From NCBI RefSeq assembly GCF_938015485.1, contig NZ_CALLVU010000051.1, forward strand, positions 1-44,417: a DNA stretch of 44,417 nucleotides, given 5' to 3'. Positions 25,231-32,642 of the stretch are shown here, one piece after another. Origin of the DNA: an uncultured Lachnoanaerobaculum sp. Its GTDB lineage: Bacteria; Bacillota; Clostridia; Lachnospirales; Lachnospiraceae. The translations under genes were made by a program, and so were the position numbers. Each line of letters opens with the position of its first letter. Within the stretch, counting starts at the first letter, position 1. The notes below the pieces were generated by a model. That model ran no database searches. It was not told the origin of the DNA and saw nothing but the letters and a program-made list of their open reading frames with translations.

Positions 25231-25266
25231 ATATGGCAAAGACCAAAAACGGACTTTGCCATATAT
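25231..25266. terminator. Bidirectional terminator between RNHCP and thrS genes
   Basis: ATATGGCAAAG (25231-25241) pairs with CTTTGCCATAT (25254-25264). A/T-rich flanks on both sides suit the two convergent genes. Confidence 0.75.
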
Positions 25267-25273
25267 TTTATAC

Positions 25274-27229
25274 TTATTCAGTTACTTCTTCTTTTCTGAT
25301 TTCCTTTGTTCTTATCTCCTTGCAGATCATATCTACAAAGTCTGAAAGCTTCTTGCTTCCTTCATCTCCTGCAAACCTGCTTCTTACAGATACGCTTCCC
25401 TCAGTCTCTTCCTTTTCACCTACTACAAGCATATACGGAAGTCTTGCAAGTCTTGCATCTCTTATCTTAAAGCCGATTTTTTCAGTTCTTGTATCGACAG
25501 TAGCGTCTACACCATTTTTCTTAAGCTCTTTTAGCACTGAGTTTGCATAGTCCGCATACTTATCTGATATAGGAAGTATTCTTACCTGCTCAGGACATAA
25601 CCATGTAGGGAACTTACCCGCATACTTCTCAATAAGCCATGCAAGTGTTCTCTCATAGCAACCGAGAGACGTTCTGTGTACAATATAAGGTCTTACCTTT
25701 GCACCGTTTTGGTCGATATAGTAAAGGTCGAAATTCTCTGCAATAGCTGCATCAAGCTGAATTGTAACCATTGTATCCTCTTTGCCGTAAACATTCTTTG
25801 CCTGAATATCAATCTTAGGTCCGTAGAATGCAGCCTCACCGTCAGCCTCTGTAAACGGAAGTCCCTTCTCTACAAGAATATTTCTAAGAGCGGCCTGTGT
25901 ACCTTCCCAGTAAGCCTCATCTCCCAGATATTTCTCCTTATTGTTCTTATCCCACTTTGAAAGTCTGAATGTTACATCATCTCTAAGTCCTAAAGTTTCA
26001 AGTACATATATTGCAAGGTTAAGACAGCTTTGTAACTCTTCCTCGGCCTGATCAGGTCTGATTACATTGTGACCTTCGGAAATAGTAAACTGTCTTACTC
26101 TTGTAAGTCCGTGCATCTCACCTGAATCTTCATTTCTGAAAAGTGTGGATGTTTCACCCATACGGTAAGGAAGATCTCTGTATGACTTTTGTGTATTCTT
26201 GTATACATAGTACTGGAACGGACATGTCATAGGTCTGAGTGCAAGTATTTCTCCGTCATGCTGAGGATCTCCCAAAATAAACATACCGTCCTGATAGTGA
26301 TCCCAGTGACCTGAAATCTTATAGAGATCCGACTTTGCCATAAGAGGTGTCTTTGTTCTTACATAGCCCCACTCGTTGTCCTCAAGGTCCTCAATCCATC
26401 TTTGAAGTTTCTGAATCATCTTTGTACCCTTTGGAAGCATAAGAGGAAGTCCCTGACCTACCACATCTACAGTGGTAAAAAGCTCCATCTCTCTACCAAG
26501 CTTATTGTGGTCTCTAAGCTTGATATCCTCAAGATGCTTTAAATATGCTTCAAGCTCTTCTTTTGAGTTGTATGCGGTACCGTAGATTCTTTGAAGTCTT
26601 GCCTTGTTTGAATCGCCTCTCCAATATGCCATTGATGATGAAACAAGCTTAAATGCCTTTATATCCTTTGTTCTTTGAAGGTGAGGTCCTGCACAAAGAT
26701 CTGTGAAATCTCCCTGCTTATAGAAAGATATCTTCTCACCCTCCGGCAGATCCTTTATAAGCTCCACCTTGTAAGGCTCATTTTTTTCTTCCATAAACTT
26801 GATTGCTTCTTCTCTCGGAAGCTCAAATCTCTCTATAGCCTCACCCTCTTTTATTATCTTTTTCATTTCGGCTTCAAGCTTGTCAAGGTCGTCTCTTGAA
26901 AACGGTTCATGCTCAAAATCATAGTAAAAACCTTCAGCAATGCTTGGTCCTATAGCAAGCTTTGACTGCGGGAAAACTCTTTTTACAGCCTGAGCAAGCA
27001 CATGTGAAGTAGTATGTCTTATAACTGAAAGTCCCTTTTCATCTTTTAATGTAATAAGATTCAGTTCACAGTCACTGTCTATCTCATCTCGCAGGTCATG
27101 CATTACACCGTTTACTTCACCTGCAACCACACTTCTTGCAAGTCCTTCGCTTATGTCCTTAGCTATATCAATAATACTTTTCTTGCTGTCGTACTCTTTA
27201 ACTGAGCCGTCTTTTAATGTTACTTTCAT
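25274..27229 (-). CDS. thrS: Threonyl-tRNA synthetase
   Basis: Class II synthetase charging tRNA-Thr. I start it at ATG 27229 (651 residues), nine bases after a GGAGG site; the longer frame to 27298 runs into the T-box. The N-terminal TGS domain (KVTLKDGSVKEY) is followed by the second additional (editing) domain with RHTTSHVLAQAVK, whose histidines edit Ser-tRNA. The catalytic core has the zinc-site MTCPFQYYVYK and GEMHGLTRVRQF, and the protein ends with the anticodon-binding domain (ICP-like motif in VRILPISDKYADYA). Expression is under a T-box. Confidence 0.97.
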   Translation of the reverse strand: MKVTLKDGSVKEYDSKKSIIDIAKDISEGLARSVVAGEVNGVMHDLRDEIDSDCELNLITLKDEKGLSVIRHTTSHVLAQAVKRVFPQSKLAIGPSIAEGFYYDFEHEPFSRDDLDKLEAEMKKIIKEGEAIERFELPREEAIKFMEEKNEPYKVELIKDLPEGEKISFYKQGDFTDLCAGPHLQRTKDIKAFKLVSSSMAYWRGDSNKARLQRIYGTAYNSKEELEAYLKHLEDIKLRDHNKLGREMELFTTVDVVGQGLPLMLPKGTKMIQKLQRWIEDLEDNEWGYVRTKTPLMAKSDLYKISGHWDHYQDGMFILGDPQHDGEILALRPMTCPFQYYVYKNTQKSYRDLPYRMGETSTLFRNEDSGEMHGLTRVRQFTISEGHNVIRPDQAEEELQSCLNLAIYVLETLGLRDDVTFRLSKWDKNNKEKYLGDEAYWEGTQAALRNILVEKGLPFTEADGEAAFYGPKIDIQAKNVYGKEDTMVTIQLDAAIAENFDLYYIDQNGAKVRPYIVHRTSLGCYERTLAWLIEKYAGKFPTWLCPEQVRILPISDKYADYANSVLKELKKNGVDATVDTRTEKIGFKIRDARLARLPYMLVVGEKEETEGSVSVRSRFAGDEGSKKLSDFVDMICKEIRTKEIRKEEVTE

Positions 27230-27467
27230 CTTTCCTCCATTCAAACTACAAAAAATCGCCCTCAAACTCTCGTTTAAGGGCGATGTACGCGGTTCCACCT
27301 TAATTCGGATATATAATATCCCTCATTTGATTATAACGGAATCACCGTGCTCTATTAAAGCCACTCCGAGACGGTCTTCACATATACATCCGTAAGTTGC
27401 TCTCAGCCCTGCAACTCTCTCTGTAAGTTCAATATATGCTACTCTTCTCTTCTTCGTTTATGCACCA
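27230..27467 (-). promoter_or_regulatory. T-box riboswitch of thrS
   Basis: The conserved T-box AAGGTGGAACCGCG is at 27288-27301 (minus strand). Directly downstream is a terminator hairpin with stem ATCGCCC/GGGCGAT (27255-27284) and a T-run (27250-27255). The upstream leader holds a stem I with AGAGAG, a distal GTTGC/GCAAC hairpin, and a GAAGACCGTC stretch whose ACC is a plausible threonine specifier. Uncharged tRNA-Thr would stabilise the antiterminator and switch on thrS. The specifier was read by eye. Confidence 0.92.
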
Positions 27468-27468
27468 T

Positions 27469-27497
27469 ATGATATTACTTGATTTTATCTTTGTCAA
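27469..27497 (-). promoter_or_regulatory. thrS promoter
   Basis: TTGACA (27492-27497) and TATCAT (27469-27474) are 17 bases apart, a few bases after the stop codon of the upstream oxidoreductase gene. Confidence 0.85.
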
Positions 27498-27503
27498 GTA
27501 TTA

Positions 27504-28736
27504 TTACATCTTTTTTGCTTCCAAGTCCTCTAAATATCTGAGCATTCCCTCTACGGCCACCTTAGCCTGTGATACTGCATTTACTACAGTCTTTGAGCCG
27601 AGTACTACATCACCTGCCGCAAACACGCCGTCAACTGTTGTCATACAGTTTTCATCAACTATCAAAAGTCCCTTATCCGACGCCTTTAATCCTTCAGTTG
27701 TAAGTACAAGCTTGTTTTTAGGTCCGTTACTTACAGATATGATTGTAGAATCCGCTTCTACATAGTCAAGATCCTTCTCATATCCGATTACATTGTTCTC
27801 TTCATCAAATATAGCCGTCTTAAATACAGGCCCGTCATAGGTAATGGCGTCTATAGCCTTACCGAATATAAACTCGGCACCTTCATACTTTGCAGCCTCG
27901 ACTTCAACCGAGTTTGCAGCAACTCTCTTGCTTCTGGCATAGAGCTTAACGGATCTTGAACCTCTTCTAAGAGCCGTTCTTGCCACATCCATTGCGGCAT
28001 TTCCCATTCCGATAATGGCAACGCTCTCACCAAGTTTATGTCCGTCAGGATTTGCAAGATAGTCCACACTGAAATGAACATTAGGCAAACTCTCACCTGC
28101 AATACCCAGAGTCTTTGCTCTCCACACGCCTGTACCTACAAATACGGCTTTGTATCCGTCTCTGAAGAGGTCTTTTATCTCCAAAGCACCTCCTACAGCG
28201 GTATTGTTTCTTATCTTAATGCCTATCTCTTCCATCTTGTCGTAGTATCTCTTCATAAGTGACTTCGGCAATCTGAAATCAGGAATACCGTACTGAAGCA
28301 CTCCGCCGATACTGTTTCTCTCATCAAAGATAGTTACATCATAACCTTCCTTTATCATCTTGATGGCAACGGTCATTCCGGCAGGACCTCCGCCTATTAC
28401 GGCAACCATGATATTCTTTCTCGGCTTTTTGACAAATTCCATTCTGTCAAGATAAAAATCGGATATAAACCTTTCTATATCACAGAATCTGACAGGATTG
28501 TTTTTTCTGTTCATTATACAGTTTCCAAGGCACTGAGCTTCGTGGTCGCAAACTATTGAACAAACAAGTGAAAGCGGATTGTTCTCAAAGAGAATCTCAC
28601 CGGCTTCCATTATCTTCCCTTCTTTAAAAAGTGCTATAACCTGCGGTATTGATGTAGTCACAGGGCAATGCATACTACACAGCGGCTTCTTACACTGTAA
28701 GCACTTATTTGCTTCATTCACTATATGTAATCCCAT
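27504..28736 (-). CDS. GltD-like NAD(P)-dependent oxidoreductase
   Basis: FAD/NAD(P)H oxidoreductase of the glutamate synthase small subunit family, 410 residues. An N-terminal Fe-S domain has two sets of cysteines (CLQCKKPLCSMHCP near 13-26 and CSIVCDHEAQCLGNC near 60-74). The FAD-binding Rossmann motif is VIGGGPAGMTVAIKM, the NAD(P) motif IIGMGNAAMDVARTALRRG, and the closing FAD motif VDGVFAAGDVV. Family members include GltD, NfnB and the dihydropyrimidine dehydrogenase N-terminal domain. No glutamate synthase large subunit or NfnA is adjacent, so the substrate is open. It is near-solitary; its 3' end abuts the thrS promoter. Confidence 0.88.
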   Translation of the reverse strand: MGLHIVNEANKCLQCKKPLCSMHCPVTTSIPQVIALFKEGKIMEAGEILFENNPLSLVCSIVCDHEAQCLGNCIMNRKNNPVRFCDIERFISDFYLDRMEFVKKPRKNIMVAVIGGGPAGMTVAIKMIKEGYDVTIFDERNSIGGVLQYGIPDFRLPKSLMKRYYDKMEEIGIKIRNNTAVGGALEIKDLFRDGYKAVFVGTGVWRAKTLGIAGESLPNVHFSVDYLANPDGHKLGESVAIIGMGNAAMDVARTALRRGSRSVKLYARSKRVAANSVEVEAAKYEGAEFIFGKAIDAITYDGPVFKTAIFDEENNVIGYEKDLDYVEADSTIISVSNGPKNKLVLTTEGLKASDKGLLIVDENCMTTVDGVFAAGDVVLGSKTVVNAVSQAKVAVEGMLRYLEDLEAKKM

Positions 28737-28889
28737 ATTTTACCTCTTACTTCTACAAACTATTATAAGACCGGATAAGTTTACAGCGTAAAATTAAATT
28801 TTTCAATAAAGTATCTTATAAAATACATATAGATATTTTTTTATCAATATTTCACAGATCCGTTGACAATTTATATACAACTATTCTAA

Positions 28890-29255
28890 TTATTCTTCTC
28901 CGAAATATTTTTTGAAACATTTGAAAGTCTCTTCGCTGATATAATGCTCTATTCTGCAAGCATCCTCTATAGCGGTTTCCTTGCTTACTCCCATCTTTTG
29001 TAAAATTCTGCCAAGTACATTATGTCTTTCAAGTGTAGATGAGGCAATTTCCATTCCCTTATCGGTAAGTGTGATATGTCCTTCGTTATTCACTTCGACA
29101 TATCCGTTCTCTCTGAATTTTTTCATCTGCTCACTTATAGTAGGCTTTGAATATCCCATCTCTCTGGCAATATCCACAGCTCTTACAACACCGATTCTGT
29201 TTTTCAGTCTGAGAATAGTCTCCAAATACATCTCTGCCGCCTCTTGTATAACCAT
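28890..29255 (-). CDS. DtxR/MntR-family metal-dependent repressor
   Basis: Transcription factor that binds DNA when loaded with Fe2+ or Mn2+. The 121-residue protein has the winged helix-turn-helix (AVDIAREMGYSKPTISEQMKKFRENGYV, about 26-54) and a short dimerisation domain with the metal-ligand segment DACRIEHYISEETF (Cys, Glu and His). It lacks the C-terminal SH3-like domain, like MntR. Its place beside an ATPase and feo genes suggests iron, but manganese cannot be ruled out from sequence. It has its own promoter and AGGAGG site and lies downstream of the ATPase beyond a terminator. Confidence 0.9.
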   Translation of the reverse strand: MVIQEAAEMYLETILRLKNRIGVVRAVDIAREMGYSKPTISEQMKKFRENGYVEVNNEGHITLTDKGMEIASSTLERHNVLGRILQKMGVSKETAIEDACRIEHYISEETFKCFKKYFGEE

Positions 29256-29290
29256 ATATCCTCCTTTTTTATTAAAACTGTTTAAGTATC

Positions 29291-29330
29291 ATTATAACCA
29301 AAATAATTGCAAAAATCAATTGTTCACAAT
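29291..29330 (-). promoter_or_regulatory. Promoter of the DtxR-family gene
   Basis: TTGATT (29314-29319) and TATAAT (29291-29296) are 17 bases apart. An ATTGT-TC-ACAAT inverted repeat (29319-29330) touches the -35. It does not resemble the TTAG...CTAA sites of the feo control region. Confidence 0.7.
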
Positions 29331-29345
29331 CATTTATATCTTTAT

Positions 29346-29370
29346 AAAAACGGACATCCTAAGATGTCCG
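29346..29370 (-). terminator. Terminator of the P-type ATPase gene
   Basis: CGGACAT pairs with ATGTCCG on the minus strand, followed by TTTTT. It lies ten bases past the ATPase stop and before the DtxR-family gene promoter. Confidence 0.85.
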
Positions 29371-29380
29371 AAAAAACCAT

Positions 29381-31465
29381 TTAATCCTCAGGCAGTAAGT
29401 TTGTCATGCTTGAAAGCGCAATACCTACTGTTGATGCGTTGTGTAAAAATGATGATGTGGCAGGTGCCAAAATTCCCAAGATTCCAAGTCCTATAAGTGA
29501 ACCGTTGAATCCCATAATAAATCTGAAGTTTGACTCAACACGCTTTGTAAGCTTGTTTGAAAGCTCTTTTAATTTTACAAGCTCGTTAAGATCGTCTGCA
29601 GATATACATACATCCGCAATCTCTCTTGCAATTGCCGCACCCTCACTGATAGCAATACCGCAGTCTGCAGCGGAAAGCGCCGGCGAGTCGTTGATACCGT
29701 CACCGATCATTATTACGGTTCTTCCCTTTGCCTTTTCCTTTTCAACATAGCTTGCCTTATCCTCAGGCAAAACCTCGGCATAGTACTTATCTACACCGAC
29801 TTCTTTTGCAATTGCCTCGGCGGTATATTGATTGTCACCTGTCATCATTACAGTCTTTTTGATTCCAAGTGCCTTTAACTTCTTCAAAACATCCTTAGCT
29901 TCGGCTCTGAGCGGGTCTGCAATCTCAATAATAGCTGCAAGTCTTCCTGCAATTGCCATAAACAGATGTGAATATCTGTGGTCAAGGTTTTCAACCTTTC
30001 TCTTTGCGTCTTCGCTAAGCTGTGCTTTTTCATCCTCGATTACAAAGTGATAACTTCCTATTACAACCTTGTCACCCTCAATTGTACTTGCAATACCGTG
30101 TGCAACGATATACTGAACCTCGGAGTGCATCTCCTTATGACGAATCTTTCTTTCCTTAGCCTCTTTTACTACGGCATTGGCTATAGAGTGAGGATAATGC
30201 TCCTCAAGACATGCCGCAATCTTTAAAAGCTGATTCTCGTCATCTCCGTCAATTCCGATAACTCTTTGTACCTTAGGGCAGGCATATGTAAGTGTACCCG
30301 TCTTATCAAATACAATAGTGTCGGCTTTTGCTATAGCCTCCATGAACTTACCGCCCTTTACGGTGATCTTGTCATTTCCGGCCTCCCTCATTGCTGAAAG
30401 CACTGCAAGCGGCATGGAAAGCTTAAGCGCACATGAGAAGTCAACCATCAGAACTGAAAGTGCCCTTGTTATATTTCTTGTAAACAGATATGTAAGTCCT
30501 GTTGCAAGAAGCGAATACGGAACAAGTCTGTCTGCAAGTCTGTTTGCCATATTTTCGGTATTTGACTTAAGCTCCTCACTGTCCTCAATCATAGATACAA
30601 TCTTGTCATATCTGCTCTGCCCGTTTGTAACTGTCGCTCTGAGAAGGCACTCACCCTCTTCAACTACAGTACCGGCATATACTCTTGAACCTGCGCTCTT
30701 TTCCACCGGAACGGATTCACCTGTAAGTGAAGCCTGATTCAACATCGCTTCACCGCTTACCATCTCTCCGTCAAGCGGTACTACATTACCTGTATGTACT
30801 CTGATAAGATCGCCTGTCTTAACATGTGAAATAGGTACCGACACCTCTTCATTTTCCGTAACAAGCCAAACTTTGTCCACATTAAGTGACATACTTCTTG
30901 CAAGGTCGTCTACAGACTTCTTATGAGTCCAATCTTCAAGCTCATTACCTATATCAAGTAACAACATCAAAGAACCTGCTGTTGAGTAATTACCCTGTAC
31001 AATAGATATAGCCACTGAAAGTGCATCAAGCAAATCAACTTCAAGTTTTCTGCTGACAATACATTTGATTCCTCTCCACACAAGCGGAGCGGCCTTAACA
31101 ATTGTATATACACTGTTGATAATATTCGGGAAGAACAATCTTCTTACACCGAATGACAAAAGCATTCCAACCATCTTTTCCTGGAACTCTCTTGTTATCT
31201 GTCTTCCTGAAGTATTCGGCATATTTTCAAGAAGTGCGGTATCATTATAGTTGAACTTTTTAAGTCTCTTTATAACAGACTCTCTTTTATTATTCTTATA
31301 ATAAATGGCTACATCACAGGTTCTCTCATATACGACGACTTTTTTTACAAAGTCAAAACCTTCCAAATAATATTGAAGCATATCCGCTTCTTTTATAGTC
31401 ATTCTCTTTTGAGCCATGCGCACACGCATTCGTCTGCTTGACTCATGTAATATCTTACAATTCAC
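29381..31465 (-). CDS. P1B-type metal ATPase, FezB-like (ferrosome-type) candidate
   Basis: Membrane ATPase moving a transition metal. The 694-residue protein has a degenerate N-terminal HMA-like domain (about 1-70, no CxxC), six or more membrane segments, TGES (248-251), DKTGT (387-391), an HYPHSIA segment in place of the usual HP motif, and GDGINDSPAL (near 588). The intramembrane metal motif is SCALKLSMP (344-352), not CPC, CPH, SPC or TPC, so it is not an ordinary copper, zinc or cobalt pump. This form fits the P1B-6-like group that includes FezB of ferrosomes. The feo genes nearby point to iron. GTG start with GAGG ahead. Confidence 0.8.
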   Translation of the reverse strand: MNCKILHESSRRMRVRMAQKRMTIKEADMLQYYLEGFDFVKKVVVYERTCDVAIYYKNNKRESVIKRLKKFNYNDTALLENMPNTSGRQITREFQEKMVGMLLSFGVRRLFFPNIINSVYTIVKAAPLVWRGIKCIVSRKLEVDLLDALSVAISIVQGNYSTAGSLMLLLDIGNELEDWTHKKSVDDLARSMSLNVDKVWLVTENEEVSVPISHVKTGDLIRVHTGNVVPLDGEMVSGEAMLNQASLTGESVPVEKSAGSRVYAGTVVEEGECLLRATVTNGQSRYDKIVSMIEDSEELKSNTENMANRLADRLVPYSLLATGLTYLFTRNITRALSVLMVDFSCALKLSMPLAVLSAMREAGNDKITVKGGKFMEAIAKADTIVFDKTGTLTYACPKVQRVIGIDGDDENQLLKIAACLEEHYPHSIANAVVKEAKERKIRHKEMHSEVQYIVAHGIASTIEGDKVVIGSYHFVIEDEKAQLSEDAKRKVENLDHRYSHLFMAIAGRLAAIIEIADPLRAEAKDVLKKLKALGIKKTVMMTGDNQYTAEAIAKEVGVDKYYAEVLPEDKASYVEKEKAKGRTVIMIGDGINDSPALSAADCGIAISEGAAIAREIADVCISADDLNELVKLKELSNKLTKRVESNFRFIMGFNGSLIGLGILGILAPATSSFLHNASTVGIALSSMTNLLPED

Positions 31466-31505
31466 TTTAAACCTCTAATCATTATACTCTAATCTGTTAT
31501 AATTT

Positions 31506-31528
31506 AAGGAAGAGTCAAACTCTTCCTT
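31506..31528. repeat. Hairpin between the small membrane protein and the ATPase genes
   Basis: AAGGAAGAGT and ACTCTTCCTT form a perfect ten-base stem with a three-base loop in the 92-base gap. No T-run follows on either strand, so it may be an attenuator or processing hairpin that lets part of the transcript through to the ATPase gene. A possible TATAAT for the ATPase lies just downstream. Confidence 0.5.
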
Positions 31529-31557
31529 ATTATCAAAACTATATTTTCTTAAAAGTA

Positions 31558-31815
31558 TTACTCCTCGATGTTAGCTGCTTCTTCTTTTGCCGCACGCTCT
31601 TCGTTGATGTCCTTAGCCTCTGCTAAGATATCGCTTGCATTCTCCTGAACACATGAAACTGTATCCATTACACATTCCTTCATACGAAGTACTGCCGCTG
31701 TTCCCTGTGCATAAGCTTTCTTTGCATCCTTGCTTGAAAGCAACTTAATTCCTGCTGTTCCGAAAAATGTACCTGCTGCAAATAAACCTATCTTCTTCCA
31801 ATCAATTAATAACAT
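31558..31815 (-). CDS. Small membrane protein, FezA-like candidate
   Basis: Protein of 85 residues from ATG 31815, chosen because AGGAGG lies six bases ahead; a longer frame to 31890 has no such site. It has one glycine-rich membrane segment near the N-terminus (KKIGLFAAGTFFGTAGIKLL), then a helical, mostly charged domain (KKAYAQGTAAVLRMKECVMD onward) with two cysteines and an acidic end. It resembles small DUF6110-type proteins found beside P1B ATPases and, by layout, FezA, the small membrane protein of ferrosome loci. It precedes the ATPase gene and is divergent from feoA with a shared control region. Confidence 0.7.
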   Translation of the reverse strand: MLLIDWKKIGLFAAGTFFGTAGIKLLSSKDAKKAYAQGTAAVLRMKECVMDTVSCVQENASDILAEAKDINEERAAKEEAANIEE

Positions 31816-31828
31816 ATCATACCTCCTG

Positions 31829-31842
31829 TTAGTGTTCACTAA
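31829..31842. promoter_or_regulatory. Putative metal-repressor box A
   Basis: TTAGTGTTCACTAA is a perfect inverted repeat lying 14 bases before the start codon of the FezA-like gene, on its leader. It shares the TTAG...CTAA frame with the site in the feoA promoter and is like DtxR-family operators. Confidence 0.6.
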
Positions 31843-31973
31843 TATTAACAATTTTATTTTGTAAAATTTACTACGCAGATAATATATCATAAAGCAAGGT
31901 TCTTGTAAATAGGAAATAGACGCAAAATTAGCCTTTTATCCGCTAATATTGTACTTTTTTAAGTACTTTTTAG

Positions 31974-31987
31974 TTAGTTTTCACTAA
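31974..31987. promoter_or_regulatory. Putative metal-repressor box B
   Basis: TTAGTTTTCACTAA matches box A in 13 of 14 positions and sits in the middle of the divergent region. A looser TTAGC-N9-GCTAA pair is at 31928-31946. Confidence 0.5.
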
Positions 31988-32046
31988 TAGTCAGTTAATT
32001 CAGTAAGTATTCTCTAACTTTTTCTTAAAAAACTCTTGCATTAAAT

Positions 32047-32062
32047 GTTAGCGTATGCTAAC
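32047..32062. promoter_or_regulatory. Putative metal-repressor box C in the feoA promoter
   Basis: GTTAGC-GTAT-GCTAAC is a perfect palindrome. It fills the 17-base spacer between a possible -35 (TTAAAT, 32041-32046) and -10 (TATAGA, 32064-32069), so a bound repressor would block RNA polymerase. The form is close to known DtxR/IdeR-type sites. Confidence 0.7.
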
Positions 32063-32102
32063 CTATAGAATGTATTTTGACACAACAAGAAGGAGGGGTT
32101 TT

Positions 32103-32315
32103 ATGATGCCTTTGCTTATGGCTAATCTAGGCGAGGAATACACGATAAAGCAAATCGGCGGACGCGAGAAGGACAAAACCTTTTTGGCAACATTAGGATT
32201 TGTTATTGACGGTAAGATATCTGTTGTGAATGCAATGTCAGGTAACTTAATAGTAAATGTTAAGGATTCCAGAGTTGCAATCAGCAAAGAGCTTGCGTCA
32301 AAGATTATGGTCTAG
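32103..32315 (+). CDS. feoA: FeoA domain protein (first copy)
   Basis: Small SH3-like accessory protein of the ferrous iron transporter FeoB, 70 residues. The start is ATG 32103 (or the next ATG), with AGGAGG ahead; earlier start codons in the frame lie inside the operator and promoter. FeoA features are the LGEEYTIKQIGG start, a GFVIDGKISVVN turn and the NLIVNVKDSRVAISKELASKIMV end, with the usual glycine-rich beta strands. It is the first of two FeoA genes ahead of feoB, with its expression set by box C. Confidence 0.9.
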   Translation: MMPLLMANLGEEYTIKQIGGREKDKTFLATLGFVIDGKISVVNAMSGNLIVNVKDSRVAISKELASKIMV

Positions 32316-32408
32316 TTAGTTTTTACAATGTAAATATTTTATTTACACAGCAATGGATTTTCCATTATTACGTTTTGAGATTACTTCATATTACAGAAAG
32401 GAGAACGA
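32316..32408 (+). other. Spacer with inverted repeat between the two feoA genes
   Basis: The 93-base gap contains TGTAAAT and ATTTACA (32329-32347), a seven-base stem-loop without a T-run. It may adjust messenger stability or let the two feoA genes be expressed unequally. The second feoA has its own AAAGGAGA site. Confidence 0.4.
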
Positions 32409-32633
32409 ATGGATACTTTAAGAGATGTAAAAATCGGCGAAACAGTAACTGTTGCCAAAGTTCATGGTGAAGGTCCTATAAAGAGAAGAATCATGGACAT
32501 GGGAGTTACAAAGGGTACAAGCATACATGTACGTAAGGTAGCGCCTCTTGGTGACCCTATCGAGGTTACTGTAAGAGGTTATGAGCTTTCTATCAGAAAA
32601 GCTGACGCGGAAAATATTGAAATCACCAGATAA
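32409..32633 (+). CDS. feoA: FeoA domain protein (second copy)
   Basis: A second FeoA, 74 residues, from a different branch than the first: it has the classic pattern RDVKIGETVTVAKVHGEGPIKRRIMDMGVTKG with the later DPIEVTVRGYELSIRKADAENIEI. It lies ten bases before feoB. The two copies share little sequence outside the fold, so this is not a recent duplication, and both are needed or serve different roles in clostridial feoAAB operons. Confidence 0.95.
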   Translation: MDTLRDVKIGETVTVAKVHGEGPIKRRIMDMGVTKGTSIHVRKVAPLGDPIEVTVRGYELSIRKADAENIEITR

Positions 32634-32642
32634 GGAGACAAT

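Noticed and set aside
27230..27298. The longer N-terminus of thrS.
   Set aside because: It lies over the T-box terminator, and the TGS domain starts at the ATG at 27229 after a GGAGG site.
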